DNA from: Kitasatospora sp. NBC_00458
GTDB taxonomy: Bacteria > Actinomycetota > Actinomycetes > Streptomycetales > Streptomycetaceae
Direction: 5' to 3'
Assembly: GCF_036013975.1 (NCBI RefSeq)
Contig: NZ_CP107904.1
Location: 6,225,001 to 6,289,000 of the forward strand
Length of the DNA stretch: 64,000 bases
Shown: one piece after another, positions 16,599-25,024 of the stretch
How positions within the stretch are numbered: position 1 is the first letter of the stretch
Layout of the letters: each line of letters opens with the position of its first letter
Program-made: the position numbers and the translations under genes
Notes under the pieces: model-generated
What the model was told of the DNA's origin: nothing
Database searches by the model: none
What the model saw: only the letters and a program-made list of their open reading frames with translations

Positions 16599-17435
16599 TC
16601 AGACGAGTGCGTCGACGAGCATCAGGGCCGCGACGGCGATCAGGGCGGCGGCGAAGACGGTCCGCAGGGTGCGCCCGCTGAACCGTTCCGCGAGGCGCTT
16701 GCCGTCCCAGGCGCCGAGCACGGCGGCGGCGGTGAACGGGGCGACGACCGCCCAGTCGAGCGCACCGGTCGAGCCCAGTCGCGGGACCAGGGCGGCCAGC
16801 GAGTTGGCGCTGATGACCAGGAGGCTGGTGCCGACGGCCTCGGCCATCGTGAACGCGAGCACGGACACCAGGGCGGGGACGGCGAGGAACCCGCCGCCGA
16901 CGCCGAGCAGTCCGGTGACCGCGCCGAGCCCGGCCCCGGCGGCTGCCGAGCGCGCGGGGCCGCCGCCCGCCGTCGGGGTCGCGGTCGTGTCGTCGGGGCC
17001 GGGCCCGCGGTGGTGGCGGGCGGTGTCCGCGGGCGTACGGGGGGTGTCCGCGGGCCGGGCGCCGTCCTCCGGGGTGCGGGCCTGGGCGAGCATCCGCCAG
17101 GCGGCCAGCGCGGCGAGGACTGCGAACGCGACCGTGAGCAGGCCCGGGGGCAGACGGGCCGAGAGCGCGCCGGCGGCCGCCGCGACGGGCAGGCCGGCGG
17201 CGGCGAACAGCAGCCCGGTCCGCCAGCGGACCCGGCCGGCCCTGGCGTGGGCGAACAGGCCGGTGAGCGAGGTGACGGCCACGATGAGCAGGGCGGCGGT
17301 GCCGGCGTGGGCGGGGGTGAAGCCGAGCAGGTAGATCAGGGCGGGGACGGTGAGCATGCTGCCGCCGCCGCCCAGTCCGCCGAGTGTGAGGCCCACCACG
17401 GCGCCGGCGACCAGGGCGAGGACGAGCGTGCTCAT
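16599..17435 (-). CDS. TauE/SafE-family sulfite/sulfur exporter
   Basis: Encodes 278 residues and about eight membrane helices. Two family repeats are visible: TLGGLGGGGSMLTVPALIYLLGFTPAHAGTAAL near the N-terminus and AVTGLLGVGGGFLAVPALVSVLAFTMAEAVGTSLLVISANSLAAL in the second half, joined by a hydrophilic loop of about 40 residues (RTPEDGARPADTPRTP...). The family moves sulfite or other small sulfur anions out of the cell. ATG 17435 overlaps the stop of a short upstream frame (ATGA). With rhodanese, CstB and CstR neighbours it probably expels sulfite formed by persulfide oxidation. Confidence 0.88.
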   Translation of the reverse strand: MSTLVLALVAGAVVGLTLGGLGGGGSMLTVPALIYLLGFTPAHAGTAALLIVAVTSLTGLFAHARAGRVRWRTGLLFAAAGLPVAAAAGALSARLPPGLLTVAFAVLAALAAWRMLAQARTPEDGARPADTPRTPADTARHHRGPGPDDTTATPTAGGGPARSAAAGAGLGAVTGLLGVGGGFLAVPALVSVLAFTMAEAVGTSLLVISANSLAALVPRLGSTGALDWAVVAPFTAAAVLGAWDGKRLAERFSGRTLRTVFAAALIAVAALMLVDALV

Positions 17436-17605
17436 ATCCCCGGCCTGTCGGGGCTGTCCGGCCCGTCGGGGGTGCTCGCCGGGGTGCCCGCCGTGAGGCT
17501 GTCGGCGGCGGGGCTGGCGGCGGCGGGGGTGTCGGCGGCGGGGGTGCGCGCCGTGGGGGTGTCGGCCGTGGCGGTGCCGGGGTGGTCGTCGTCGGAGGAA
17601 GGCAT
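17432..17605 (-). CDS. possible short leader peptide (57 codons)
   Basis: ATG 17605 has GGAG 8 bases upstream and opens 57 codons ending in a 4-bp ATGA overlap with the TauE gene, so it could couple translation into that gene. The product is low-complexity and rich in Thr, Ala, Pro and Asp (ADTPTARTPAADTPAA), arising from a GGCGGCGGGG DNA repeat. No family recognised; it could equally be untranslated leader. Confidence 0.3.
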   Translation of the reverse strand: MPSSDDDHPGTATADTPTARTPAADTPAAASPAADSLTAGTPASTPDGPDSPDRPGI

Positions 17606-17759
17606 GGGTGAACTCCGGTGCGGGGTGGTGCGATCGGGGGGATCCGGAAACCGCTCGGCGGGCGGGTGGCCGGCTGGGGCCGGGCCCTGCACGGTGGGGG
17701 CGGCGGTCGTCCGCGGCGGGGCGCATCGGGCCCCGCTGTCCGACTGGACGAGGCCAATA

Positions 17760-17808
17760 ATACCCACGGGGGTATGCTTGGGAGCAAGACGGATACCCCC
17801 ACCCGTAT
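17760..17808. promoter_or_regulatory. divergent promoter with two CstR/CsoR-type operators
   Basis: ATACCCACGGGGGTAT (17760-17775) and ATACCCCCACCCGTAT (17793-17808) both have the ATAC(C)...G(G)TAT outer arms and G/C core of type-2 CsoR/CstR sites; their centres are 33 bp apart, about three helical turns. TATTAT on the minus strand (17756-17761) is a good -10 for the leftward TauE-rhodanese unit, and TATGCT (17773-17778) a possible -10 for the rightward CstB gene, so bound repressor would block both promoters. Confidence 0.7.
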
Positions 17809-17822
17809 GTTCAGGAGCCGAT

Positions 17823-19367
17823 GTGTACTTCGCCCAGCACTACCTCGACTGCCTCTCCCAGGCCTCCTACCTGATCGCCGACGAGACCACCGGCCGTGCG
17901 GTGGTGGTGGATCCGCGCCGCGACGTCGACGAGTACGTCGCGGACGCCGAGGCGCACGGCTTCACCGTCGAGGCCGTCGTCAACACCCACTTCCACGCCG
18001 ACTTCCTCGCCGGCCACCTCGAACTCGCGGCCCGCACCGGCGCCTGGATCGGCTACGGCCGGCGCGCCGAGACCGAGTACGAGATCCGCGGCCTCGCCGA
18101 CGGGGAGCGGATCAGCCTGGGCGACGTCACCCTGGAGATCCTCGAAACCCCCGGCCACACCCCCGAGTCGATCAGCGTCCTGGTCTACGAGCACGCCGAC
18201 GACACCGTCCCGTACGGGGTGCTGACCGGCGACGCGCTGTTCGTCGGCGACGTCGGCCGCCCCGACCTGCTCGCCTCCACGGGCGTCACCGCCGACGAAC
18301 TCGGCCGGATGCTCCACGACAGCGTCCAGCGCAAACTCATGGCCCTCCCGGACGAGGTCCGCGTCTTCCCGGCCCACGGCGCCGGATCGGCCTGCGGCAA
18401 GAACCTCTCCGCCGAACGGCACTCCACCATCGGGGTTCAGCGCGCCACCAACTACGCCTGCGCCCCGATGGACGTGGACCGGTTCGTCGCCATCGTCACC
18501 GCCGGCCAGGGCGCCGCGCCCGGCTACTTCGGCTACGACGCCGAACTCAACCGCCGGGAGCACCGGCTCTTCGACCCGGCGCAGGCCGAACGGCCGCTCT
18601 CCGTCGAGGAGTTCCGCACCCGCCGGGCCGCCGGGGCGGTCGTGGTCGACGCCCGCGACCCGCAGGAGTTCGGCGCGGGCCACCTGCGCGGCTCGATCAA
18701 CGTCCCCGCCGACGGCCGCTTCGCCGAGCAGGCCGGAACCGTCCTCGCGCCCGACGCCGACCTCCTCGTCGTCGCCCCCGCGGGCCGTGAGGGGGAGACC
18801 GTCACCCGCCTCGCCCGGATCGGCTTCGACCGGGTCTCCGGCTACCTGTCCGGCGCCGACGCGGCGCTCGCCGCCCTGGCCGACGACCTCGTACCCGCCG
18901 GCCGCCTCACCGTCCACCAGCTGCGCGCCGCGCTCGCCGGGGCGGGAGGGGTGCCCGGGGCGGGCGGTGTACCCGGGGCGGCCGTGGCGGCCGGTGGGGA
19001 CGGGTCGCGCGGCGGGGCCGGGGAGGCCGTGCGGACGCCCGCCGTGGTCGACGTCCGAAGCTGCTCGGAGCGGGCCGAGGGGTTCATCCCCGGCTCCCTG
19101 CACATCGCGCTGAGCGACCTGCCCCGACGCCTCGACGAACTGCCCGCCGACCGGCCGCTCGTCCTGCACTGCGCCGGCGGTCACCGCTCCTCCGTCGCCG
19201 CCAGCCTGCTGCGCCACCACGGCTTCCGGGACGTCTTCGACCTGCTCGGCGGCTACGGTGCGTGGCGGGCGGCGGAGCAGGCGGCGCCCGGGGAGCCCGG
19301 GGAGCCCGGGACGTCGGCGTCGGCGGCTGCCTCGGCTGCCTCGGCGGACCGGCCGGCCGGGGCCTGA
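17823..19367 (+). CDS. CstB-like persulfide dioxygenase-rhodanese fusion
   Basis: Encodes 514 residues from GTG 17823 (AGGAG 5 bases upstream). Residues 1-245 are a metallo-beta-lactamase-fold persulfide dioxygenase with THFHAD (55-60), His65, His112 and the VFPAHGAGSACG iron-site region. Residues about 255-350 are a rhodanese homology domain lacking the catalytic Cys (LLVVAPAGRE at that position). Residues about 395-490 are an active rhodanese with Cys450 in HCAGGHRS. This is the three-part order of Staphylococcus CstB, which oxidises persulfides and yields sulfite/thiosulfate. A Gly/Val/Pro linker (GAGGVPGAGGVPG) and an Ala/Ser-rich tail are local additions. Regulated by the adjacent operators and CstR. 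Confidence 0.92.
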   Translation: MYFAQHYLDCLSQASYLIADETTGRAVVVDPRRDVDEYVADAEAHGFTVEAVVNTHFHADFLAGHLELAARTGAWIGYGRRAETEYEIRGLADGERISLGDVTLEILETPGHTPESISVLVYEHADDTVPYGVLTGDALFVGDVGRPDLLASTGVTADELGRMLHDSVQRKLMALPDEVRVFPAHGAGSACGKNLSAERHSTIGVQRATNYACAPMDVDRFVAIVTAGQGAAPGYFGYDAELNRREHRLFDPAQAERPLSVEEFRTRRAAGAVVVDARDPQEFGAGHLRGSINVPADGRFAEQAGTVLAPDADLLVVAPAGREGETVTRLARIGFDRVSGYLSGADAALAALADDLVPAGRLTVHQLRAALAGAGGVPGAGGVPGAAVAAGGDGSRGGAGEAVRTPAVVDVRSCSERAEGFIPGSLHIALSDLPRRLDELPADRPLVLHCAGGHRSSVAASLLRHHGFRDVFDLLGGYGAWRAAEQAAPGEPGEPGTSASAAASAASADRPAGA

Positions 19368-19451
19368 GCGCGCCGGTGTCCGCGCCGTCGCCGGGGCCGT
19401 GCCGCGGGGGGCGGACCCGTGGGCCGGTGACGGCGCGGACACCCGTCGGCC

Positions 19452-19467
19452 ATACCCCTCCCGGTAC
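19452..19467 (+). promoter_or_regulatory. third CstR-type operator with -10 of the regulator gene
   Basis: ATACCCCTCCCGGTAC resembles the two sites at 17760-17808, and TACACT (19465-19470) overlaps its right edge as a -10 hexamer for the CstR gene at 19505, implying autorepression. Confidence 0.5.
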
Positions 19468-19504
19468 ACTCGTTCACGACATTTCATCTGGAAGGTGGCT
19501 GGTT

Positions 19505-19771
19505 GTGCAGGTCGACGAGGATTCGGTCGGCGCGGTCCTGAACCGGCTCCGCCGGGCCCAGGGTCAGCTCGCCGGCGTGATCGCGATGATCGAGGCCGGG
19601 CGTGACTGCAAGGACGTCGTCACCCAGCTCGCGGCGGTGTCCCGCGCCCTCGACCGGGCCGGTTTCAAGATCGTGGCCAGCGGCATGCGCCAGTGCATGG
19701 CCACGGCGGACGGCGACGCGCCGCCGATGAGCGAGGCCGAGCTGGAGAAGCTCTTCCTCGCCCTGGCCTGA
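19505..19771 (+). CDS. CstR-like persulfide-sensing repressor (CsoR/DUF156 family)
   Basis: Encodes 88 residues, all helical. LNRLRRAQGQLAGVIAMIEAGRDCKDVVTQLAAV is the family signature. Cys35 and Cys64 are kept, but the position four residues before Cys64, where copper-sensing CsoR has its His ligand, is Gly60; this matches CstR, which senses persulfides through a Cys-Cys sulfur bridge and not copper. GTG 19505 is preceded by GGAAGGTGG. Location behind the CstB fusion and near ATACCC-type operators supports control of the sulfur locus. Confidence 0.9.
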   Translation: MQVDEDSVGAVLNRLRRAQGQLAGVIAMIEAGRDCKDVVTQLAAVSRALDRAGFKIVASGMRQCMATADGDAPPMSEAELEKLFLALA

Positions 19772-19944
19772 GGCGAGCCCCGCGACGGTCCGGCCGCCGC
19801 TCCGGTCGGACCGCGGGGCGGACGCCGCCGGTGCCGCCGGTACCGGACTGGGCGTCAGTTGATCGAAACCCCGGGGAACTTGGGTCGTGCGGGGGCGATC
19901 CGCCGCCAGAGGTGCGGCGTTTGCAAAACCTTTGCCTGAATCGG

Positions 19945-19972
19945 TTGACAGGTCTAGACCTACCCCTGTTGA
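19945..19972 (+). promoter_or_regulatory. DasR operator (dre) overlapping chitinase promoter
   Basis: AGGTCTAGACCT (19950-19961) is a perfect 12-bp palindrome matching the dre core. TTGACA (19945-19950) is a consensus -35 that abuts it, and TGTTGA (19967-19972) is a possible -10, so the dre fills the spacer. GlcNAc-sensing DasR is known to repress chitinase genes through such sites; DasR itself is not in this window. The rest of 19772-20107 shows no gene. Confidence 0.85.
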
Positions 19973-20107
19973 GTCGTCGCGCCCCGTCCGGCGGGCTCCC
20001 GGGGGCGGTTCGTCCTCCGGGTCGCCGTGCGGGGCGGTGGTCTCCCTGCCGCAGTCCTCCGTTTCCCACGACCGTGCGGCCCCCACCGCACTAGGGGTGA
20101 TCTCGTC

Positions 20108-21475
20108 ATGCGTCCCAGTTCCACGCCTCGCAGATCCACCACCCGGCTGACCCTCGGCGTCGCCGCGGCAGCCGTCCTCGGCCTCCTCGCCCCGCTGGCA
20201 CCGGCCGCCGCCGCGGCCGACCTCGACGGCGCCGCCGACTCCGGCCGGCACGGATCCGCCGCCTACAAGCGGGTCGGCTACTTCATCCAGTGGGGCATCT
20301 ACGCCCGCAACTTCCACGTCAAGGACCTGGAGACGAGCGGCACCGCCGGCAAGCTCACCCACATCAACTACGCCTTCGGCAACGTCGGTTCGGCCGGCAC
20401 CTGCCAGATCGGCGGCCCCGGCTCCGACGGCTGGGCCGACTACGTCCGCCCGGTCGGCGCGGCCGAGTCGGTCGACGGCGCGGCTGACGCCGACGGCCAG
20501 GCGCTGGCCGGCAACTTCAACCAGCTGCGCAAGCTCAAGGCCGCGCACCCGGACCTCAAGCTGATGATCTCGCTGGGCGGTTGGAGCGGATCGGCCTACT
20601 TCTCGGACGCGGTGCGCACCGCCGCCGGGCGCAAGGCCCTGGTCTCCTCCTGCATCGACCTCTACCTCAAGGGCAACCTGCCGGCCGACGGCGCCCGCGG
20701 CGGCGCGGGGGCGGCGGCCGGGCTCTTCGACGGCATCGACCTCGACTGGGAGTGGCCCGGCTCCGAGGGCGCCCCCGGCAACGGCATCCGCCCCGAGGAC
20801 AAGAAGAACTTCACCGCCCTCGTCCACGAGTTCCGCACCCAGATCGACGCGTACGGCAAGTCGCTGCCCAAGCGCAAGCACTACGAGCTGAGCGCGTACG
20901 TGCCCACCGCCCCCGCCAAGATCGACGCGGGCTTCGAGGTCTCGAAGATCATCCGGGACTTCGACTTCGTGAACCTCCAGGGCTACGACTTCCACGTCTC
21001 CGGCGAGAAGACCACCGCCCAGCAGTCCGCCCTCTACGCCAAGAAGGACTTCAGCGTCGACCAGACCGTCGAAGCCTGGCTCCGGCGCGGCGCCCCCGCG
21101 CGCAAGCTGGTGACCGGCCTCCCGTTCTACGGCCAGGGCTGGACCGGTGTCACGGGCGGCGGCGACGGTCTCGGGCAGCCCGCCGCCGGCCCCGCCCCGG
21201 CGACCTGGACGGCCGGCACCGAGGACTACAAGGCGCTGAAGAAGCTCGCCGAGTCGGGCACCTACAAGCTCTACCGGGGCCAGAAGAACGGCCACGCCTG
21301 GATCTTCGACGGCAACACCCTCTGGACGTACGACGACGCGACCGTGCTGCGCACCAAGGCCGCCTACGTCCGCAACGAGGGCCTCGGCGGCGCCATGATC
21401 TGGTCGCTCGACGGGGACACCCCGGACGGTGAGCTGATCACGGCGATCGACCAGGGCCTGAGCCGCCGGCACTGA
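20108..21475 (+). CDS. secreted GH18 chitinase
   Basis: Encodes 455 residues. A signal peptide (LTLGVAAAAVLGLLAPLAPAAAAA) is followed by a single GH18 catalytic domain: SLGGWS (155-160) and DGIDLDWE (208-215) with acid/base Glu215, and the later YDFH and MIWSLDGD segments that line the substrate cleft. No chitin-binding or fibronectin module is present, so this is the compact bacterial type that hydrolyses chitin or chitooligosaccharides outside the cell. ATG 20108 follows AGGGGTGAT. A dre site in its promoter suggests DasR repression, and a strong hairpin follows the stop. Confidence 0.93.
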   Translation: MRPSSTPRRSTTRLTLGVAAAAVLGLLAPLAPAAAAADLDGAADSGRHGSAAYKRVGYFIQWGIYARNFHVKDLETSGTAGKLTHINYAFGNVGSAGTCQIGGPGSDGWADYVRPVGAAESVDGAADADGQALAGNFNQLRKLKAAHPDLKLMISLGGWSGSAYFSDAVRTAAGRKALVSSCIDLYLKGNLPADGARGGAGAAAGLFDGIDLDWEWPGSEGAPGNGIRPEDKKNFTALVHEFRTQIDAYGKSLPKRKHYELSAYVPTAPAKIDAGFEVSKIIRDFDFVNLQGYDFHVSGEKTTAQQSALYAKKDFSVDQTVEAWLRRGAPARKLVTGLPFYGQGWTGVTGGGDGLGQPAAGPAPATWTAGTEDYKALKKLAESGTYKLYRGQKNGHAWIFDGNTLWTYDDATVLRTKAAYVRNEGLGGAMIWSLDGDTPDGELITAIDQGLSRRH

Positions 21476-21487
21476 CGCGACCGCGCG

Positions 21488-21527
21488 CGCCGGAGGGCCG
21501 GTCCCGGTCGGGACCGGCCCTCCGGCG
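21488..21527 (+). terminator. terminator hairpin of the chitinase gene
   Basis: Perfect 18-bp stem (21488-21505 with 21510-21527) with a GGTC loop, 13 bases after the stop. Beyond it to 21687 lie short GTTCCGG/CTGTCCGG repeats, an 11-base G run (21617-21627) and CCCCTTCCG repeats, with no gene. Confidence 0.85.
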
Positions 21528-21687
21528 TTCCGGCTGTCCGGCTGTCCGGGGTCTTGGCGTTCCGGCGTTCCAGCTGTCCGGCGCGGGCGAGGCTGCGTGG
21601 TTCGGGCCGGGGCACCGGGGGGGGGGGCGTGCCGGGGCGCCGCTTCCGCCCCTTCCGCCCCTTCCCGTCCGGCCCCGGCGGGACGGG

Positions 21688-23109
21688 TCAGACGCGGAAC
21701 TCCGCGACGTAGCGGCGCGGTTCGTGCCGGAGGTCGGTCGCCCAGCGGTCCGCGCACTGTTCGGCGAAGGTCTTCCGGGTGTGCAGCAGCTCGTCGAGCG
21801 GGTCGAGGTAGTCCAGCACCTTCGGGGGTTCCAGACCGTCCCCGACCCGGGCGCTCAGACCGGCCCGGGCGAGCCGGACCAGCTCCGCCGCGAGGTCGTG
21901 CACACGGTCGCCGCCGAGCAGCGTGCGCAGGCCCTCGGACGGCAGCGCGGCCATCGCCGCCCGGTGGTCGGCCGCACTGTAGGACCGCAGCAGCTCCCAC
22001 GCCGCCGCCCGCGACGGCGGGTGGTAGCTGAGCCCCACCCACAGGGCCGGTACGGCCGCGAAGTGCCGGTACGGCGGGCCGTCCCCGGCCCGCAGCTCCA
22101 GGGTCCGGCGCGCCCGGACCGCCGTCCAGGTCTGCGACATGTGGGAGACCCAGTCCCCGTACTGCGGGAAGCCGCCGTCGTCGAAGCCCTCGCGCAGGAT
22201 CGTGCCGAACGGCCGTGCGGGGGCGGGGCGGTAGCCCCCGTCCGGGCCCCGGTGGTAGATCATCGGGAGGCCGAGGGCCCAGTCGATGACGGCGTCGGCG
22301 TCGACGCCGTCCCGCAGGGCCGGCGGCATGATGCCGCAGCGGTCCGGGTCCATCCGCAGCCAGTCCCGCGACCGGTGCGACAGCAGGCCGTTCGAACGTC
22401 CGTTGTCCAGCGGCGAGTTGACGAACAGGGCGGTGACCGTCGAGGAGGCCGCCATCTGCATCCGCAGCTTCTCGGTGAAGTCCCGCTCCGAGAGGTAGTC
22501 CAGGTGCACCTGGGCGGACAGCGAGAGCGCCATGACGCGCGTCGCCCCGCTCCCCGCCGCACCGAGCCGTCGGAAGTAGTCCCGCATGACGGCGCCGCGC
22601 ACCATCGGCACCCACTCCATCGCGTCGACCCGGTCGAACGGCAGCTGCGCGCCGGGCAGCAGGGCCAGCCCGAACCGTCCGACCAGCTCGGCCAGCCGCT
22701 CCAGCACCTCCCGCGTGCCGTCGACGGCCGCGGCGAGCCCGGGGAGCGGGACGGAGGAGTACTCCAGCTGCCCGCCGTGCTCCAGCGTGACGCGGGCGCC
22801 GTCCGGCAGGGCGACCCCGGTCAGCCGCCCGGCGTCCGCCAGGCGCTCGCCGCCCCACTCCTCCAGCACCGTCCTCAGGACCTCCTCGATCCCGCCCGGG
22901 CCCCCGTAGCGGGCGGCGCGGCCGGTCTCGGGGTCGACCACGCCGTTCTCGACCTCCAGGCCGACCAGTTCGGCCCCGGCGGCGGGCGGGGCGAAGAGGG
23001 ACCGGAGGTCCTCACGCCGCAGCCGGCCCGCCGGGCCGCTGCCGTTCCCGGCCGTGCCGTTCCCGGCCGTGGCGTTCCCGTTCGTGCCGTTCCCGTTCGT
23101 GCCGTTCAC
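21688..23109 (-). CDS. GCS2-family glutamate-cysteine ligase-like enzyme
   Basis: Encodes 473 residues from GTG 23109, which overlaps the stop of the amine oxidase gene by 4 bases (GTGA). Sequence such as LVGLEVENGVVDPETG, LEHGGQLEYSSVPLPGL, SLSAQVHLDYLSERDF and TLELRAGDGPPYRHFAAVPALWVGLSY matches the plant/proteobacterial-type GCS2 (GshA/EgtA) ATP-dependent amide ligases that join the gamma-carboxylate of Glu to an amine. The first ~25 residues are a Gly/Asn/Thr repeat (NGTNGNGTNGN). EgtA of ergothioneine synthesis is a relative, but no egtB/C/D is nearby, so the product is open; coupling to an amine oxidase suggests a dedicated amino-acid-derived metabolite. Confidence 0.85.
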   Translation of the reverse strand: MNGTNGNGTNGNATAGNGTAGNGSGPAGRLRREDLRSLFAPPAAGAELVGLEVENGVVDPETGRAARYGGPGGIEEVLRTVLEEWGGERLADAGRLTGVALPDGARVTLEHGGQLEYSSVPLPGLAAAVDGTREVLERLAELVGRFGLALLPGAQLPFDRVDAMEWVPMVRGAVMRDYFRRLGAAGSGATRVMALSLSAQVHLDYLSERDFTEKLRMQMAASSTVTALFVNSPLDNGRSNGLLSHRSRDWLRMDPDRCGIMPPALRDGVDADAVIDWALGLPMIYHRGPDGGYRPAPARPFGTILREGFDDGGFPQYGDWVSHMSQTWTAVRARRTLELRAGDGPPYRHFAAVPALWVGLSYHPPSRAAAWELLRSYSAADHRAAMAALPSEGLRTLLGGDRVHDLAAELVRLARAGLSARVGDGLEPPKVLDYLDPLDELLHTRKTFAEQCADRWATDLRHEPRRYVAEFRV

Positions 23110-24884
23110 GGTCGGCTCCCCGTGGTGGCGGTGCCGGACCGTCTCGCCCGGTCGAGTACCTGGAGCACCGCGTCGAGTGCCGACTGCGCGGCGCCCTGCA
23201 TCCATGCGTGCGCGGCGGAGAGGTGCTCGCCGGCGAAGTAGATCCGCGGGTCGTCGACCGGGTGCGGGGTGCCCAGGCCGCCCAGGTAGCGGGTGTGCTC
23301 GCCGGGCGCGAGGTGGGCGAACGCGCCGCCGCCCAGGCCGATCTGGTCGTCCCAGTTCCAGTGCACGACGTCGTCGACGTCGTCGCGGATGAGGGGGTGC
23401 AGCTGCTCAAGGCACGTGAGCACCAGCAGGTCGCGTTCGGCCTGCGGGAGCGTCGCGAACCGCCGGGCACTGGCGCCCCAGAGGTAGGCGCCGGTGAGGA
23501 CCGCGGCATCGTGCGAACGGCCGGGGTCGAGGGCGACCAGGTGCGGCCCCGCGTGGGAGCCGTTGCCGTTCGAGCCGCTGCCGGCCGGGCCGTTGCCGTT
23601 CGAGCCGTTGCCGGCGGGTCGCCTGCCGTTCGGGCCAACGGATCCGTTGCCGGTGCCGAGCCCGGTGCCGAGCCCGGTGCTGTGCTCGATGCCGAGGCCG
23701 TGCCCGATGCCGTCCGGTCCGGCGTCGTACCGGCGGCCGTTCGAGCCGGAGCCGCTGCCGCCGCCGCTGCCGTTGCCGTTGCCCCCGGCGGTCCCCCCGT
23801 CGACGCTCCCGTCCGCGACGGCGCGGGCGTTGTCCGACGGGTACCAGCACTGCTGGATCGGCATGTCCGTGAAGCTGCCGCCGCCGAAGATCCCGTCCGC
23901 CAGCTCCCAGCGGCGCCGTCGGGTGTGCACCAGGACCTTGGTGCTGCTGGCGTAGCTGATGCCGCGGATCGCGTGCTGCTGGTGGTGCGGCAGGGCGGGG
24001 CGGAAGCCGATCCGGTCCAGGGCCGGTACCGGGACGCAGCAGACCACGAAGTCGAACAGGTCCGAGACCGCGCTGCCCAGCCGGGTCCCCTGCACCCGCA
24101 CGCCGCCCCGGGTGGTCAGTGCGATCTCGTCGATCCGGGTGGACAGCTGGAGCGTCCCCGGCCGCAGCGCCCGGACGAAGGCCCGCACCAGGGTGTCCAT
24201 CCCGTCGACCAGCTCCACCTGGCCGAGGTGGAAGAGGCCGAAGTAGTCGACGAGGACCTCCAGCAGGCACGACTGCTCGTAGTGCGCCAGACCGCTGGCG
24301 TGGCCGAGGAGGTGCCAGGCGTCCGGGGAGAGGCGCTCGTGGACGTACTGCCAGAGGGACACGGTGGTCAGCCGGTCGAGCGCCGGGTCGTCCCACCGGC
24401 CGGACAGCAGGCGCCGCTGCTGGTCCGCGCTCAGCGACCTCCACACCGTCCGCAGCAGCCGGTCCAGGACGTCGAGCGGCGCGCCGTGCTCCTCGGCGCG
24501 CAGCGCGTACACGGAGCTCAGCGACCGCCCCTCCCGGATCCGGACGCGCCGGCCGCGCAGGTGGTAGTAGGCGGCGGGGTTGAAGTTCACGAAGGGCCTG
24601 GTCCGCAGCCCGAACGCGGAGATGTAGTGCAGGATGCAGTGGTGGTTCGCTGGGACCCGCATGGCTCCCAGGTCCGCGTACGTGCCGTCCCAGAAGCGGT
24701 GGGTCCGGACCCGGCCTCCCGGGCGGTCCAGCCGCTCGTACAGGACGACGTCGAAGCCCCGGCGCTGGAGCTCGTAGCCGGCGACCAGGCCGGCGATGCC
24801 GGCTCCGATCACCGCGCCGCGGCCGGTGGCGCCGGTCGTCGGGGTCAGCAGGCTCCTGGGGAAGGCGAAGCTCTCGTCGAACAT
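23106..24884 (-). CDS. FAD-dependent amine oxidase with Gly/Asn-rich insertion
   Basis: Encodes 592 residues from ATG 24884 (GAGG upstream; the frame is open to 24950). The N-terminal dinucleotide fold VIGAGIAGLVAGYELQRRGFDVVLYE, the RPGGRVRTHRF motif and the C-terminal IYFAGEHLSAAHAWMQGAAQSA identify a flavin amine/L-amino-acid oxidase. Between about residues 360 and 450 a low-complexity insertion of Gly, Asn and Ser (GGNGNGSGGGSGSGSNG) interrupts the catalytic domain; relatives lack it. This and the ligase N-terminus use the same NG-type DNA repeat. The downstream GCS2 gene overlaps by 4 bases, so both enzymes are co-translated. Confidence 0.88.
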   Translation of the reverse strand: MFDESFAFPRSLLTPTTGATGRGAVIGAGIAGLVAGYELQRRGFDVVLYERLDRPGGRVRTHRFWDGTYADLGAMRVPANHHCILHYISAFGLRTRPFVNFNPAAYYHLRGRRVRIREGRSLSSVYALRAEEHGAPLDVLDRLLRTVWRSLSADQQRRLLSGRWDDPALDRLTTVSLWQYVHERLSPDAWHLLGHASGLAHYEQSCLLEVLVDYFGLFHLGQVELVDGMDTLVRAFVRALRPGTLQLSTRIDEIALTTRGGVRVQGTRLGSAVSDLFDFVVCCVPVPALDRIGFRPALPHHQQHAIRGISYASSTKVLVHTRRRRWELADGIFGGGSFTDMPIQQCWYPSDNARAVADGSVDGGTAGGNGNGSGGGSGSGSNGRRYDAGPDGIGHGLGIEHSTGLGTGLGTGNGSVGPNGRRPAGNGSNGNGPAGSGSNGNGSHAGPHLVALDPGRSHDAAVLTGAYLWGASARRFATLPQAERDLLVLTCLEQLHPLIRDDVDDVVHWNWDDQIGLGGGAFAHLAPGEHTRYLGGLGTPHPVDDPRIYFAGEHLSAAHAWMQGAAQSALDAVLQVLDRARRSGTATTGSRP

Positions 24885-24977
24885 CGGCACCTCGCTGGGT
24901 TGTCGTCCCAGCATGGGGCGGTACATCGTGTACGAGCCACTCGGGCGCACCCATCCGGACCGCCGCCCGGCATACGG

Positions 24978-25011
24978 GCGCGGGCCCGCCCTGGAGGGGG
25001 TGGGCCCGCGC
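24978..25011 (-). terminator. terminator hairpin of the chaplin gene
   Basis: GCGCGGGCCC (24978-24987) pairs with GGGCCCGCGC (25002-25011), with further pairs inside, just after the chaplin stop on the minus strand and before the amine oxidase gene. Confidence 0.7.
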
Positions 25012-25024
25012 TGGTGGGGCCGGA

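Noticed and set aside
21617..21627. 11-base G run
   Set aside because: Likely a simple homopolymer or sequencing artefact; not in a gene.
21688..23109. EgtA of ergothioneine synthesis
   Set aside because: No egtB, egtC or egtD near; coupled instead to an amine oxidase.
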